NCBI RefSeq assembly: GCF_036186745.1
Contig: NZ_CP108086.1
Span: forward strand, 1,736,001-1,800,000
Direction of reading: 5' to 3'
Length of the DNA stretch: 64,000 nt
Source of the DNA: Microbispora hainanensis
GTDB taxonomy: Bacteria > Actinomycetota > Actinomycetes > Streptosporangiales > Streptosporangiaceae
Shown here: piece by piece, positions 46,207 through 54,688 of the stretch
Layout of the letters: each line of letters begins with the position of its first letter
How positions within the stretch are numbered: position 1 is the first letter of the stretch
Notes under the pieces: model-generated
The model's input: only the letters and a program-made list of their open reading frames with translations
Told to the model about the DNA's origin: nothing
Databases searched by the model: none
Program-made: the position numbers and the translations under genes

Positions 46207-46587
46207 ATGCGGATCGGCGAGCTGGCCCGGCGCGTGGGAGTGAGCACCCGCGCGCTGCGCTACTACGAGCAGCGGGGCCTCATCCGGTCGCGCCGCTCGG
46301 CCAACGGATATCGCGAGTACGACGAGTCGGACGTCCGGATCGTCACCGAGATCCGGGAGCTGATGTCGGTCGGCTTCACACTGGAGGACGCCCGCCCGTT
46401 CGTGGACTGCCTGCGATCCGGACACCCGTCGGGAGGCTCCTGCCCGGAGTCGGTGGCCGTCTATCGGCGCAAGCTCGCGGAGATCGACCGGGAGATCCGC
46501 GACCTGCTCGCCCGCCGCGCCGAGGTCGCCGCCCAGTTCGCCGACGCCTGCCCCGGCTGTCTTCTCACACGACGAGGAGAGTCATGA
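46207..46587 (+). CDS. MerR family regulator with cysteine-rich C-terminus
   Basis: A 126-aa protein with the MerR winged helix (MRIGELARRVGVSTRALRYY, EQRGLIRSRRSANGYREY) and a dimerisation helix. Cysteines in VDCLRSGHPSGGSCPES and DACPGCLL suggest redox or metal sensing. Its stop overlaps the thioredoxin start (ATGA), and its promoter has the 19-bp MerR spacer, so it should activate its own operon and thioredoxin. GGAGGGG precedes the ATG. Confidence 0.88.
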   Translation: MRIGELARRVGVSTRALRYYEQRGLIRSRRSANGYREYDESDVRIVTEIRELMSVGFTLEDARPFVDCLRSGHPSGGSCPESVAVYRRKLAEIDREIRDLLARRAEVAAQFADACPGCLLTRRGES

Positions 46588-46898
46588 TCACACTGACCAC
46601 GGAGAACTTCGACGAGCAGGTGCTGCACAGCGACAAGCCCGTGTTGGTGGACTTCTGGACCGACTGGTGCCCGCCGTGCAAGATGATCGCCCCGATCCTG
46701 GAGGAGATCGCCGCCGAGTACGGCGACCGCCTCACGGTCGCCAAGATCAATGCCGACGAGCACCCCGAGATCGCCCAGCGCTACCACGTCCTGGGCTTCC
46801 CCACGCTGAACCTCTATCGGGACGGCGAGATCGTCCAGCAGATCAGGGGCGCCAAGCCCAAGCGCCTGCTGCTCGCCGACCTCGCGGGCCACTTCTAG
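46584..46898 (+). CDS. trx: Thioredoxin
   Basis: A 104-aa thioredoxin with the active site WCPPCKM near residue 30 (CPPC rather than the usual CGPC) and the cis-proline motif GFPTLNLYRDGE. It is coupled to a cysteine-rich MerR regulator, so it is probably an inducible thioredoxin responding to thiol stress rather than the housekeeping one. The CPPC motif may change its redox potential. Confidence 0.92.
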   Translation: MITLTTENFDEQVLHSDKPVLVDFWTDWCPPCKMIAPILEEIAAEYGDRLTVAKINADEHPEIAQRYHVLGFPTLNLYRDGEIVQQIRGAKPKRLLLADLAGHF

Positions 46899-46921
46899 TC
46901 ATGCCCGTCCACCGGGGGCCG

Positions 46922-46963
46922 CTTATATAAGCGTTGACTTTTATAAGTGGCTCTCGGCATAGT
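46922..46963 (+). promoter_or_regulatory. Leaderless promoter and ArsR operator
   Basis: TTGACT (46934-46939) and CATAGT (46958-46963) are 18 bp apart, and GTG follows 6 bp later, so the transcript would start at the initiation codon. CTTATATAAG (46922-46931, perfect palindrome) and ACTTTTATAAGT (46937-46948) overlap the promoter as AT-rich ArsR-type operator halves. Confidence 0.65.
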
Positions 46964-46969
46964 GGGCGC

Positions 46970-47452
46970 GTGCACGCATTCGACGCGCTGGGGGATCCGG
47001 TGCGACGCCGGATCCTGGAGCTGCTCTCCGATGGAGAGCAGACGTCGGGCGCGCTCACCTCGGCCATCCGCGCCGAGTTCGGGATCTCACAGCCGGCCAT
47101 CTCCCAGCATCTACGGGTGCTCCGCGAGTCCGGGCTCGCGTCCGTACGCGCCGCGGGCACGCGACGGCTGTACGCCCTCGAACCCGCGCCGCTGCGGGAG
47201 GCGGACGCCTGGCTGGAGCGGTTCCGCGGCTTCTGGGGGCAGCGCAGCGACGCGCTCGGCACCGAACTGGCGCGGGGCAGCCGGGAGCGGCGGCTCGGAC
47301 GGCGGCACGGCGGCGATGCGCATGACGCGACCACCAACGCCGCCACCAGCGCGGCCACCAGCGCGGCCATCAGCGTGGCCGCTGACGCAACCGTCACGCT
47401 GCCGGGCACACAGCCCACGACGGACGGACCGACACGGAAGAACGGCCAATGA
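46970..47452 (+). CDS. ArsR/SmtB family regulator
   Basis: A 160-aa winged-helix repressor (FDALGDPVRRRILELLSDGE, FGISQPAISQHLRVLRESGL). There are no metal-binding cysteines in the recognition helix. After residue 115 the protein has an odd alanine/threonine-rich tail with repeated A-A-T-S units. The start GTG is fixed by a promoter that leaves no leader. Its stop overlaps the SRPBCC gene (ATGA). ArsR/AHSA1 pairs like this often sense organic ligands or serve in stress responses. Confidence 0.85.
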   Translation: MHAFDALGDPVRRRILELLSDGEQTSGALTSAIRAEFGISQPAISQHLRVLRESGLASVRAAGTRRLYALEPAPLREADAWLERFRGFWGQRSDALGTELARGSRERRLGRRHGGDAHDATTNAATSAATSAAISVAADATVTLPGTQPTTDGPTRKNGQ

Positions 47453-48087
47453 GCGACTTCATCGACATGATCAACCAAGTCCACCGCGCGGTCGGCTCGC
47501 GCGACCTGCCGGAAGGCGACGCCCGCACGGTGCTGCTGCGGCGCACCTACGACGCCGGCATCGAGGACGTGTGGGACGCCTGCACCGACCCCGAGCGGAT
47601 CAGCCGCTGGTTCCTCCCGGTGAGCGGCGAGCTGAAGCTCGGCGGGCACTACCAGCTCCAGGGCAACGCGGGCGGGGAGATCCTGCGCTGCGAGCCGCCC
47701 CGGCTGCTGCGGGTGAGCTGGCTGTTCGGCGAGAACCCCGGCTTCAGCGAGGTCGAGGTGCGGCTGAGCCCGGAGGGCGACGACCGCACCGTGTTCGAGC
47801 TGGAGCACGTCGCCGTGGTCCCGCCCGAGTTCTGGGACCAGTTCGGTCCCGGGGCCACGGGCGTCGGCTGGGACCTGGCGCTGCTCGGGCTCGGGCTGCA
47901 CCTGCGCGGCGAGATGATCGACGACCCCTCCGCGTGGGAGCAGTCGGAGGAGGCGCGCGAGCTCATGCGGCTCAGCAGCACGTTGTGGGGCGAGGCATAC
48001 CGGGCCTCCGGCGCGCCGGACGACGTGGTGAACGCGGCTGTGGCCGGCACCACCGCCTTCTACGTGCCGGAGAAGCCGCAAGGCTAG
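47449..48087 (+). CDS. SRPBCC (AHSA1/START-like) domain protein
   Basis: A 212-aa protein with the activator-of-Hsp90-homologue fold: TYDAGIEDVWDACTDPERIS, RWFLPVSGELKLGGHYQLQG and LEHVAVVPPEFW. These proteins bind hydrophobic ligands in a deep cavity. It is coupled to the ArsR repressor, which may respond to the same ligand. The substrate is not known. Confidence 0.83.
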   Translation: MSDFIDMINQVHRAVGSRDLPEGDARTVLLRRTYDAGIEDVWDACTDPERISRWFLPVSGELKLGGHYQLQGNAGGEILRCEPPRLLRVSWLFGENPGFSEVEVRLSPEGDDRTVFELEHVAVVPPEFWDQFGPGATGVGWDLALLGLGLHLRGEMIDDPSAWEQSEEARELMRLSSTLWGEAYRASGAPDDVVNAAVAGTTAFYVPEKPQG

Positions 48088-48105
48088 TCCGGCCGCCTTC
48101 TCCCG

Positions 48106-48254
48106 GAGAGGCCGCCGTCGGCCGGAAGGGGCACCGCTTTCCGGAGAAGCCGCCACTTCGGAAAGGGACGCCGTTGCGCGGAGGGGCCGCTGTCTCTCGG
48201 AAGGGCCACCGCTGCTCGTAAGGAACGCCATCGGCCGGAAGGGGCACCGCTTTC
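48106..48254. repeat. Degenerate tandem repeat before radA
   Basis: About four imperfect units of 36-41 bp. A 24-bp stretch beginning TCGGCCGGAAGGGG is identical at 48118-48141 and 48231-48254; two more diverged units lie between them. It fills most of the gap between the SRPBCC gene and radA. Function is unknown. Confidence 0.75.
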
Positions 48255-48313
48255 GTGAGGGGCCGCCGCGGTTTCCGGCGGGATTGTCGGCGGCGGCCGG
48301 TAACCTCCCGCAC

Positions 48314-49747
48314 GTGAGCAAGGCAGCGAAACCGGCGTACCGGTGCGGCGAGTGCGGCTGGACCACGGTCAAGTGGGTCGGCAGGTGCGGGGAGTGCCAG
48401 GCGTGGGGCACGGTCGAGGAGGCCGGCGCCCGGCAGGGCGTCCACGTGGTCAAGCCGGGCGCGGTCTCCGCCCCCGCCGTCCCGATCGGACAGGTGAAGG
48501 CCGAGGTTGTCAGCGCGCGGACGACCGGAGTCTCCGAGCTCGACCGCGTGCTCGGCGGCGGCCTCGTCCCCGGCGCGGTCGTGCTCCTGGCGGGAGAGCC
48601 GGGCATCGGCAAGTCGACGCTGCTGCTGGAGGCCGCCGCCCGCACCGCGCGGGGCGAGACCGTCCTCTACGTGACCGGCGAGGAGTCGGCCGCCCAGGTG
48701 CGCATGCGCGCCGACCGCATCGGCGCGATCGAAGACAGGCTCTACCTGGCCGCGGAGACCGACCTGTCGGCCCTGGTGGCGCACGTCGAGAAGGTGCAGC
48801 CGAGCCTGCTCATCGTCGACTCGGTCCAGACGATCGGGTCGGCCGACGCGACCGGAGTGCCCGGCGGCGTGACCCAGGTCAGGGAGGTCGCCGGCAACCT
48901 GGTCCGCCTGGCCAAGGAGCGGGCCATGTCCACCGTGCTCGTCGGCCACGTGACCAAGGACGGCACGATCGCCGGCCCCCGGGTGCTGGAGCACCTGGTC
49001 GACGTCGTGCTCCACTTCGAGGGCGACCGCAACTCGCGGCTGCGCCTGGTGCGCGCGGTGAAGAACCGCTTCGGCCCGATCGACGAGGTGGGCTGCTTCG
49101 ACCTGCACGAGCGCGGCATCACCGGGATCGCCGACCCCAGCGGGTTGTTCGTCTCCCGCCATCCCGAGCCGATGCCGGGCACCTGCATCACCGTGACCAT
49201 CGAGGGCACCCGGCCGATCCCGGCCGAGCTGCAGGCCCTGGTCGGCCCGACCGAGGCTCCCCAGCCCCGGCGCACGTCCTCCGGGCTCGACTCCTACCGG
49301 GTGGCGATGGTGCTCGCCGTCATCGAGCGGCGGCTCCGCGCCAATATCGGCAAGTGCGACGTCTTCACGGCCACGGTGGGCGGCATCCGCCTGACCGATC
49401 CCGCCGTGGACCTCGCGCTGATGCTGTCGGTCGTCAGCGCGGCCGGCGACCAGGCCCTGCCTCCCGGGCTCGTCGCGCTGGGCGAGGTCGGCCTGGCCGG
49501 CGAGCTGCGGCCCGTACGGGACGTCCGGCGGCGGCTGGCCGAGGCGGCCCGGCTCGGCTTCACCAGGGCGCTGGTGCCCACCGGTTCGCTGGACGAGGAG
49601 CCGCGTCCGGAGACATCGGCGGGCCGCGGCCGGCTCGTGGCGCTGCGCTCGCCTGCCGGCCGTACGACGCCGTTCGCACCGGGCTTCGAGGTCACGGAGG
49701 TGGAGAACGTGTGGGACGCCCTCAATCTCATGGGATCCGCCAGGTGA
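48314..49747 (+). CDS. radA: DNA repair protein RadA
   Basis: A 477-aa RecA-paralogue that promotes branch migration in recombination. The N-terminal zinc finger reads YRCGECGWTT then GRCGECQAW. The Walker A motif is GEPGIGKST near residue 95, and the RadA motif VKNRFGP appears near 250. The C-terminal Lon-protease-like domain is present. GTG 48314 was chosen because it is 7 bp after TAACCT, a leaderless pattern, and gives the usual length. disA follows on the same strand, as in most actinomycetes. Confidence 0.95.
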   Translation: MSKAAKPAYRCGECGWTTVKWVGRCGECQAWGTVEEAGARQGVHVVKPGAVSAPAVPIGQVKAEVVSARTTGVSELDRVLGGGLVPGAVVLLAGEPGIGKSTLLLEAAARTARGETVLYVTGEESAAQVRMRADRIGAIEDRLYLAAETDLSALVAHVEKVQPSLLIVDSVQTIGSADATGVPGGVTQVREVAGNLVRLAKERAMSTVLVGHVTKDGTIAGPRVLEHLVDVVLHFEGDRNSRLRLVRAVKNRFGPIDEVGCFDLHERGITGIADPSGLFVSRHPEPMPGTCITVTIEGTRPIPAELQALVGPTEAPQPRRTSSGLDSYRVAMVLAVIERRLRANIGKCDVFTATVGGIRLTDPAVDLALMLSVVSAAGDQALPPGLVALGEVGLAGELRPVRDVRRRLAEAARLGFTRALVPTGSLDEEPRPETSAGRGRLVALRSPAGRTTPFAPGFEVTEVENVWDALNLMGSAR

Positions 49748-49935
49748 TCCCTCGTCACACCGGTGAGCACGGCATCACGCCGGTAAACTCTGTTGCCTGC
49801 CCGGTCGGCCGTGGCCTCGCCCCCGCGCCCCCGACGGGCTTCACCGGGCGCCTGCGGAGCGCCTCGCGGATCTCGCCGCGACAGGGATCGGTGGGAAGAC
49901 GATCTGACGGCTAACGACCGGGCGAGCCCACTGGG

Positions 49936-51030
49936 GTGGATGTGCTGGACAACGACAAGGCGATCGACGACCGCAGAAGGGCCGTGCTCGCCGCGGTCGC
50001 CCCGGGGACGGCGCTGCGTGACGGGCTGGAGCGCATCCTGCGCGGCCACACCGGCGGCCTGATCGTCCTGGGATACGACCGCACGGTCGAGGACATCTGC
50101 ACCGGCGGGTTCACGCTCGACGTCGAGTTCTCCGCCACGCGCCTGCGCGAGCTGGCCAAGATGGACGGCGCGATCGTGCTCGACACGGCCCACCAGAGGA
50201 TCGTGCGGGCCGCCGTGCACCTCGTGCCCGACCCGGCCATCCCCACCGACGAGTCCGGCACCCGGCACCGTACGGCGCAGCGGGTGGCCAGGCAGACCTC
50301 GCTCCCGGTCATCGCGATCAGCAAGTCGATGCGGATCATCGCGCTCTACCTCGACGGCATCCGCTATGTGCTGGAGGAGTCGGCCGCGATCCTGTCCAAG
50401 GCCAACCAGGCCCTTGCGACGCTCGAACGCTACAAGAAGCGGCTCGACGAGGTCTCCGGCAACCTGTCGGCCCTGGAGATCGAGGACCTCGTCACGGTGC
50501 GCGACGTGGCCGTCGTCGTCCAGCGCCTGGAGATGGTCCGCCGCATCGCCCGCGAGATCGAGGGCTACGTCGTCGAGCTAGGCACCGACGGGCGGCTGCT
50601 GTCCCTCCAGCTCGACGAGCTGTTCGCGGGCGTGGAGACCGACCGGGTGCAGATCATCCGCGACTACGCGCCCGATTCGCTCGGCGCGCGTCCGTACGGC
50701 GACGCCGACGCCATGCGGGAGCTGGACGAGCTGTCGTCGGGCGACCTGCTCGACCTGTCGAAGGTGGCGCAGATCTTGGGTCACCACGGCGGCGACGCGC
50801 TCGACATGCCGGTCAGCCCGCGCGGCTTCCGGCTGCTCACCAAGGTCCCCCGCCTGCCCGGGGCGATCATCGACCGGCTCGTGAGCCACTTCGGCGGCCT
50901 GCAGAAGCTGCTCGCGGCCAGCACCGACGATCTCCAGGCCGTCGGCGGCGTGGGTGAGACCCGGGCACGCAGCGTCCGCGAGGGCCTGTCGCGGCTCGCC
51001 GAGTCGTCCATCCTGGAGCGCTACCTCTGA
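49936..51030 (+). CDS. disA: Diadenylate cyclase DisA
   Basis: A 364-aa DNA-scanning protein that makes cyclic di-AMP from ATP. The DAC domain holds the catalytic DGA (KMDGAIVLD) and RHRTA ([10 protein letters not shown]) motifs. A helical linker and a C-terminal helix-hairpin-helix domain ([15 protein letters not shown]) bind branched DNA. The start is GTG 49936 or GTG 49942. The 188-bp space after radA holds TAAACT (49791-49796), a possible -10 box. A c-di-AMP riboswitch occurs about 11 kb to the right. Confidence 0.95.
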   Translation: MDVLDNDKAIDDRRRAVLAAVAPGTALRDGLERILRGHTGGLIVLGYDRTVEDICTGGFTLDVEFSATRLRELAKMDGAIVLDTAHQRIVRAAVHLVPDPAIPTDESGTRHRTAQRVARQTSLPVIAISKSMRIIALYLDGIRYVLEESAAILSKANQALATLERYKKRLDEVSGNLSALEIEDLVTVRDVAVVVQRLEMVRRIAREIEGYVVELGTDGRLLSLQLDELFAGVETDRVQIIRDYAPDSLGARPYGDADAMRELDELSSGDLLDLSKVAQILGHHGGDALDMPVSPRGFRLLTKVPRLPGAIIDRLVSHFGGLQKLLAASTDDLQAVGGVGETRARSVREGLSRLAESSILERYL

Positions 51031-51093
51031 TCGATGCGCGCTCGGGCACGGCGGTGCGAGCACGAGGACGGAGAGGTCGCCGACGCTCATGAT

Positions 51094-51535
51094 CTAGGGG
51101 GTGAACAGCTTCCAGGGTGTCTCGGAGACGACCTCGACCTGCCCGTCGATCACCTTGATGGCGGTCTCGTCGTCGATCGCGTACGCCTGGTTCGGGATCC
51201 CGGCCGCCCACCTTTCCGCCTTGGCCATGGTGTTCTCCGGCAGGCGTTCGTGATCCAGGTGCGGGAAGATCGAGAAGTCGACGACGCCCGGGGGTGCTGT
51301 CGTCACCGGAGGGCGGCTTCCACCGGACGAAGTGCTCTCCGATACAGGGAGTCAGCACCATGCTCCCGGCGCTCAGCCCCGCCCGGACCGTCTCGTTCAG
51401 CGACGGCAACAGATCCGCCAGCCCTGACCTCCGCATCCAGTGACACAGGAACAGCGGATCGCCGCCGTTCACCAGCAGGACGTCCGCCTCCCGGACCCAG
51501 GGGACCCAGCGCTCCGCACCGATGCTGGGCTTGCC
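51094..51535 (-). pseudogene. pepE: Peptidase E (S51) remnant, frameshifted and 5'-truncated
   Basis: One frame reads VREADVLLVNGGDPLFLCHW then GLSAGSMVLTPCIGEHFV (including the serine nucleophile of dipeptidase E). After a five-G run at 51290-51294 (plus strand) the sequence continues in another frame as GVVDFSIFPHLDHERLPENT and WKLFTP. Deleting one base of that run would restore a single frame. The N-terminal third is missing before about 51535. A sequencing error could explain the frameshift but not the truncation. Confidence 0.75.
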
Positions 51536-51616
51536 GGCTGACGTACGACGCCCGGCGTGCCGGGTGGAATGCCCGATCAGCCGCCGGCCGAGGCGCTGGA
51601 CGACCGGCACCCTCTC

Positions 51617-52315
51617 TCAGCGCAGGTGGAAGACGACCTTCGGGCTCTTCAGCCGGCCCGAGTGCGCGGTCGCGACGTACGTGCCGGGGTCGGCGGGCGA
51701 CCGCTTGCCTGCGCACGTGCTCCCCGAGCGGTGGCGGTCCCACCGGATCGAGCGGACATAGGGGATGCCGCGCTCCAGCAGCTGCTTGTCCACGCCGTCG
51801 CCCGCCACGCAGTCGGCCGTCGACCACACGCGATCGCCGCCCGACAGCACCCGCATCTCCAGGGTGCGCGGCCCGACGTCCACCGTGCATTCGACCTTGC
51901 TCGTGCTCACCACCGTCAGCAGGAAGGACGGCGTGACCCCCTTGCCGTACACGTCCTGGCCGGTCTGCAGCGCGAGCACGAGGTCCTTCTCGTCGCAGGG
52001 GTCGCCGGGACGCCGCGGCTTGCCGGGCGAGGGCGAGACGCCCGCGGAGGCGGACGGCGACGGCTGACCCGCGACCGCGCCGGAGACGGCGGGCGTCTTC
52101 GGGGCCGGCCCGGCGGGCAGCGAGACGACCAGCCGGTCGGAGGGCGTCGCCTTGACGGCGGCGGCGGTCTCGTCAGGCCGTCCGGAGGCGCTGCTGCACG
52201 CCCATGCCACGACCGCCACCACGACGAGCATCCCCGTGAGCACCGACACCCGGCGGCGCCAGTAGACGTCCGCCCCCTCGACGCCCACGTCACCACGGAA
52301 AGTGTCCGGATCCAT
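51617..52315 (-). CDS. Membrane-anchored protein with a secreted domain, 232 aa
   Basis: A single-pass protein: residues 1-20 cytoplasmic (YWRRRVS), helix VLTGMLVVVAVVAWAC at about 27-42, a proline/serine-rich linker (SPSASAGVSPSPGKPR), then an extracellular domain of about 120 residues with two cysteine pairs (GDPCDEKDLVLAL, VECTVDVG, STADCVAG, GSTCAGK). It ends VVFHLR. Related actinomycete proteins are annotated as hypothetical or DUF4232-like. The ATG is 6 bp after a CATACT -10 box, so the mRNA is probably leaderless. Confidence 0.75.
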   Translation of the reverse strand: MDPDTFRGDVGVEGADVYWRRRVSVLTGMLVVVAVVAWACSSASGRPDETAAAVKATPSDRLVVSLPAGPAPKTPAVSGAVAGQPSPSASAGVSPSPGKPRRPGDPCDEKDLVLALQTGQDVYGKGVTPSFLLTVVSTSKVECTVDVGPRTLEMRVLSGGDRVWSTADCVAGDGVDKQLLERGIPYVRSIRWDRHRSGSTCAGKRSPADPGTYVATAHSGRLKSPKVVFHLR

Positions 52316-52321
52316 GCGGAC

Positions 52322-52327
52322 AGTATG
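52322..52327 (-). promoter_or_regulatory. -10 box of a leaderless promoter
   Basis: On the minus strand CATACT is followed by GTCCGC and the ATG at 52315. No ribosome site is present. Confidence 0.45.
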
Positions 52328-52486
52328 GGGAGCCCTGGGGGCCCGGCGGGAACGCCTCGCTGATCCTTGCCCGTTCCCAGATCGCAGCCTCGCCGGGTCT
52401 TTGCGCAATCGAGCGCCGCACGCTCCTCGGCGACTCCCGCTTCGCTCGTCGGGGCGCTTCCAGGCCGTGGGGTCGTGCCGGGGCGC

Positions 52487-52579
52487 ACCGCGGCCTTCGT
52501 CGCCCATCGCAGGCTTCTGTTCACCGTGGCCTACGAGATGCTCGGCTCGGCCGCCGATGCCGAAGACGTGCTCCACCAG
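52487..52579 (+). pseudogene. ECF sigma factor remnant (SigJ/ECF41-like N-terminus)
   Basis: About 31 codons read AAFVAHRRLLFTVAYEMLGS and then AADAEDVLHQE, the start of sigma-region 2 of SigJ-type factors. The similarity ends abruptly, and the rest of the gene is absent. It lies just upstream of mutY in the same frame, without a functional gene boundary. It is the only coding trace in the 363-bp gap between the membrane protein and mutY. Confidence 0.6.
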
Positions 52580-52665
52580 GAGCATCGCCCACGTCGCCGC
52601 TCGGCCGCTTCGCTCCCGCGCGTTCCTCGGTCCGGCGCACGGCCGCGCCCCTCCGGCTCGCTCGG

Positions 52666-52671
52666 TACAGT
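52666..52671 (+). promoter_or_regulatory. -10 box of the leaderless mutY promoter
   Basis: TACAGT is followed by seven bases and the GTG at 52679. The -35 region is not clear. Confidence 0.45.
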
Positions 52672-52678
52672 CGGGGGC

Positions 52679-53545
52679 GTGTCCGCCTCCTTACGTGAGC
52701 CCATCCTCGACTGGTACGCCGAGCACAACCGCGACCTGCCCTGGCGGCGTCCGGACGCGACCCCGTGGGGCATCCTGGTGAGCGAGATCATGCTCCAGCA
52801 GACGCCCGTCGCCCGGGTGCTACCCGTCTGGACCGAGTGGATGGAGCGCTGGCCCACTCCCGAGGCGCTCGCGAAGGAGTCCCCCGGCGAGGCCGTACGC
52901 CACTGGGGGCGGCTCGGCTACCCGCGCAGGGCGCTCAACCTGCACGCGTGCGCGCGGGCCATCATGGCCGACCATGACGGCCGCGTGCCGTCCACCTACG
53001 ACGAGCTGCGGGCCCTGCCCGGAATCGGCGACTACACGGCGGCGGCCGTGGCCAGCTTCGCGTACGGCGGCAGCCACGCGGTGCTCGACACCAACGTGCG
53101 GCGGGTGCTGGCCCGAGCGGTGCGTGGCGAGGAGTATCCGCCGAAGACGACCACGGCGGCCGAGCGGCGGCTCGCGGAGTCGCTGGTGCCCCCGGTGGGC
53201 GCGCCCCGCTGGGCCGTGGCCGTGATGGAGCTGGGCGCGCTGGTGTGCACGGCCAGGGCGCCCCGCTGCGAGCGCTGCCCGGTCACCGCGCAGTGCGCGT
53301 GGCGGCTGGCCGGGCGTCCGGCCCACGACGGCCCGGCGCGGCAGGGCCAGACGTACGCGGGGACCGACCGGCAGTGCCGGGGACGCCTGCTCGCCGTCCT
53401 CCGCGAGGCGCACGGGCCGGTGCCCAAGGAGGCGCTCGACGCCGTCTGGGCCGACCACGTGCAGCGCGAACGCGCACTGGACGGCCTCCTGGACGACGGC
53501 CTGGCCGAGGTCCTCCCCGACGGCACCTACCAGTTGCCCTCCTGA
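52679..53545 (+). CDS. mutY: A/G-specific adenine glycosylase
   Basis: A 288-aa base-excision enzyme that removes adenine opposite 8-oxoguanine. It has the catalytic Glu region SEIMLQQTPVARV near residue 40, the helix-hairpin-helix LPGIGDYTAAAVASF with the conserved Asp in VLDTNVRRV, and the [4Fe-4S] pattern C-x6-C-x2-C-x5-C in CTARAPRCERCPVTAQC. The C-terminal NUDIX-like domain is short, as in mycobacterial MutY. The GTG start is 7 bp after a -10 box. It neighbours radA and disA, a common repair cluster in actinomycetes. Confidence 0.92.
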   Translation: MSASLREPILDWYAEHNRDLPWRRPDATPWGILVSEIMLQQTPVARVLPVWTEWMERWPTPEALAKESPGEAVRHWGRLGYPRRALNLHACARAIMADHDGRVPSTYDELRALPGIGDYTAAAVASFAYGGSHAVLDTNVRRVLARAVRGEEYPPKTTTAAERRLAESLVPPVGAPRWAVAVMELGALVCTARAPRCERCPVTAQCAWRLAGRPAHDGPARQGQTYAGTDRQCRGRLLAVLREAHGPVPKEALDAVWADHVQRERALDGLLDDGLAEVLPDGTYQLPS

Positions 53546-53752
53546 CCCCCGGAAGGCGCGCACGGCACTGCTAAGGAGCCGGCGCCTTTCCCCGACGGCA
53601 CATGCCGGTCGCCTTCGTGACCCCCGCCGCCCGCCGCCCCGGAGAGCGAGCGTGAGGTCCGGCTCGTACTCCCGGCGGGCCGGGACGACCGACCGCCCGA
53701 GTGGGCGCGGGGCTGGCAGTCGACGGCGGCCGGCCCCGGCGCTTGCCGACGG

Positions 53753-54688
53753 TCAGGCGGCGAGCTTGAGGCCGAGCGCGGTGAGGTTGCGGCGCGTCCA
53801 GTCGAGCTCGTCGGCGAGCTTCGCCACCAGGGCGGCGGGCCCCTTCGCCTTGGGAGAGGTCCCGTCGTGGGCCTCCACCTCGACGTGCGCGGTGCCGTTC
53901 ACGGCACCGGACAGGATCGCGGTGAGCGTGTCGGCTATCACCGGCTGGGTGCTGGGGATCTCCTGGCTGTGGTTGTGCACGTGGCTGAGCTTGACCACGG
54001 GAGCCCCGGCGAGAGCCAGCCCGCGCAGCGCCGCGTCGGGCTTCTCGGTGCCGCACGACAGGTGGCAGGCGTCCAGGCAGACGCCGAGGTGATCGGAGTC
54101 GATGTCGCAGACCCGCTCAAGAGCCTGCTCGGTGGTCTCCAGCACGCAGCCGGGCCAGGGCTCGAAGCCGACCCTGATGGTCTTGCCGGTGACGCTGTAG
54201 AGGCCGCGCAGCTCACGCGAGAGCCGTTCGAGCCGGCGGGAGGCGATGGCGTGCAGGTCGGCGGGCCAGTCGCGGCGCCAGCCGATGGGGATCGTGGAGA
54301 TGCCGCCCGACTGCACGTCGTCCGGCAGCAGGAACGCGAGGATCTTGGCCAGCGCCATGGTGTAGCGGTAGCGCTCGGGCTTGGCCCAGTCGGGCCCGGG
54401 AACCTCCTGGTTGCGCCCGCCGGTGCCGTTGAGGCTGACGCACTCCAGGCCCCGCTCCTCCAGCGACCGGCGCAGCCGTACGAGCTCGATGCGGTCGGCG
54501 ACGAGGTGGTCCGCCACGGCGGGAGCGAGCCAGAGGCCGACGCCAAGCCGGTCGACTCCCAGCTTCCTGCGCACCGGCACGGCATAGCGCGTGAGGTGGG
54601 CGATCAGGTTCTCCAGATCCTCGGCGGGATGTACGCCCGCGTTGTAGGCCAGGTGAACCAGCGTCCCATCGTCGTGCAGCAGGCGCAT
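53753..54688 (-). CDS. EboE-like TIM-barrel metabolite protein
   Basis: A 311-aa protein beginning MRLLHDDGTLVHLAYNAGVH, with ERYRYTMALAKILAFLLPDD and the metal-binding VCLDACHLSCG and KLSHVHNHSQEIP. It matches EboE, a TIM-barrel member of the eustigmatophyte/bacterial ebo clusters linked to export of metabolite precursors. None of the other ebo genes (eboA-D, F) is adjacent. The start at 54688 is supported by GGAGG 6 nt upstream; a longer frame to 54712 lacks it. Possible roles are isomerase or hydrolase. Confidence 0.72.
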   Translation of the reverse strand: MRLLHDDGTLVHLAYNAGVHPAEDLENLIAHLTRYAVPVRRKLGVDRLGVGLWLAPAVADHLVADRIELVRLRRSLEERGLECVSLNGTGGRNQEVPGPDWAKPERYRYTMALAKILAFLLPDDVQSGGISTIPIGWRRDWPADLHAIASRRLERLSRELRGLYSVTGKTIRVGFEPWPGCVLETTEQALERVCDIDSDHLGVCLDACHLSCGTEKPDAALRGLALAGAPVVKLSHVHNHSQEIPSTQPVIADTLTAILSGAVNGTAHVEVEAHDGTSPKAKGPAALVAKLADELDWTRRNLTALGLKLAA

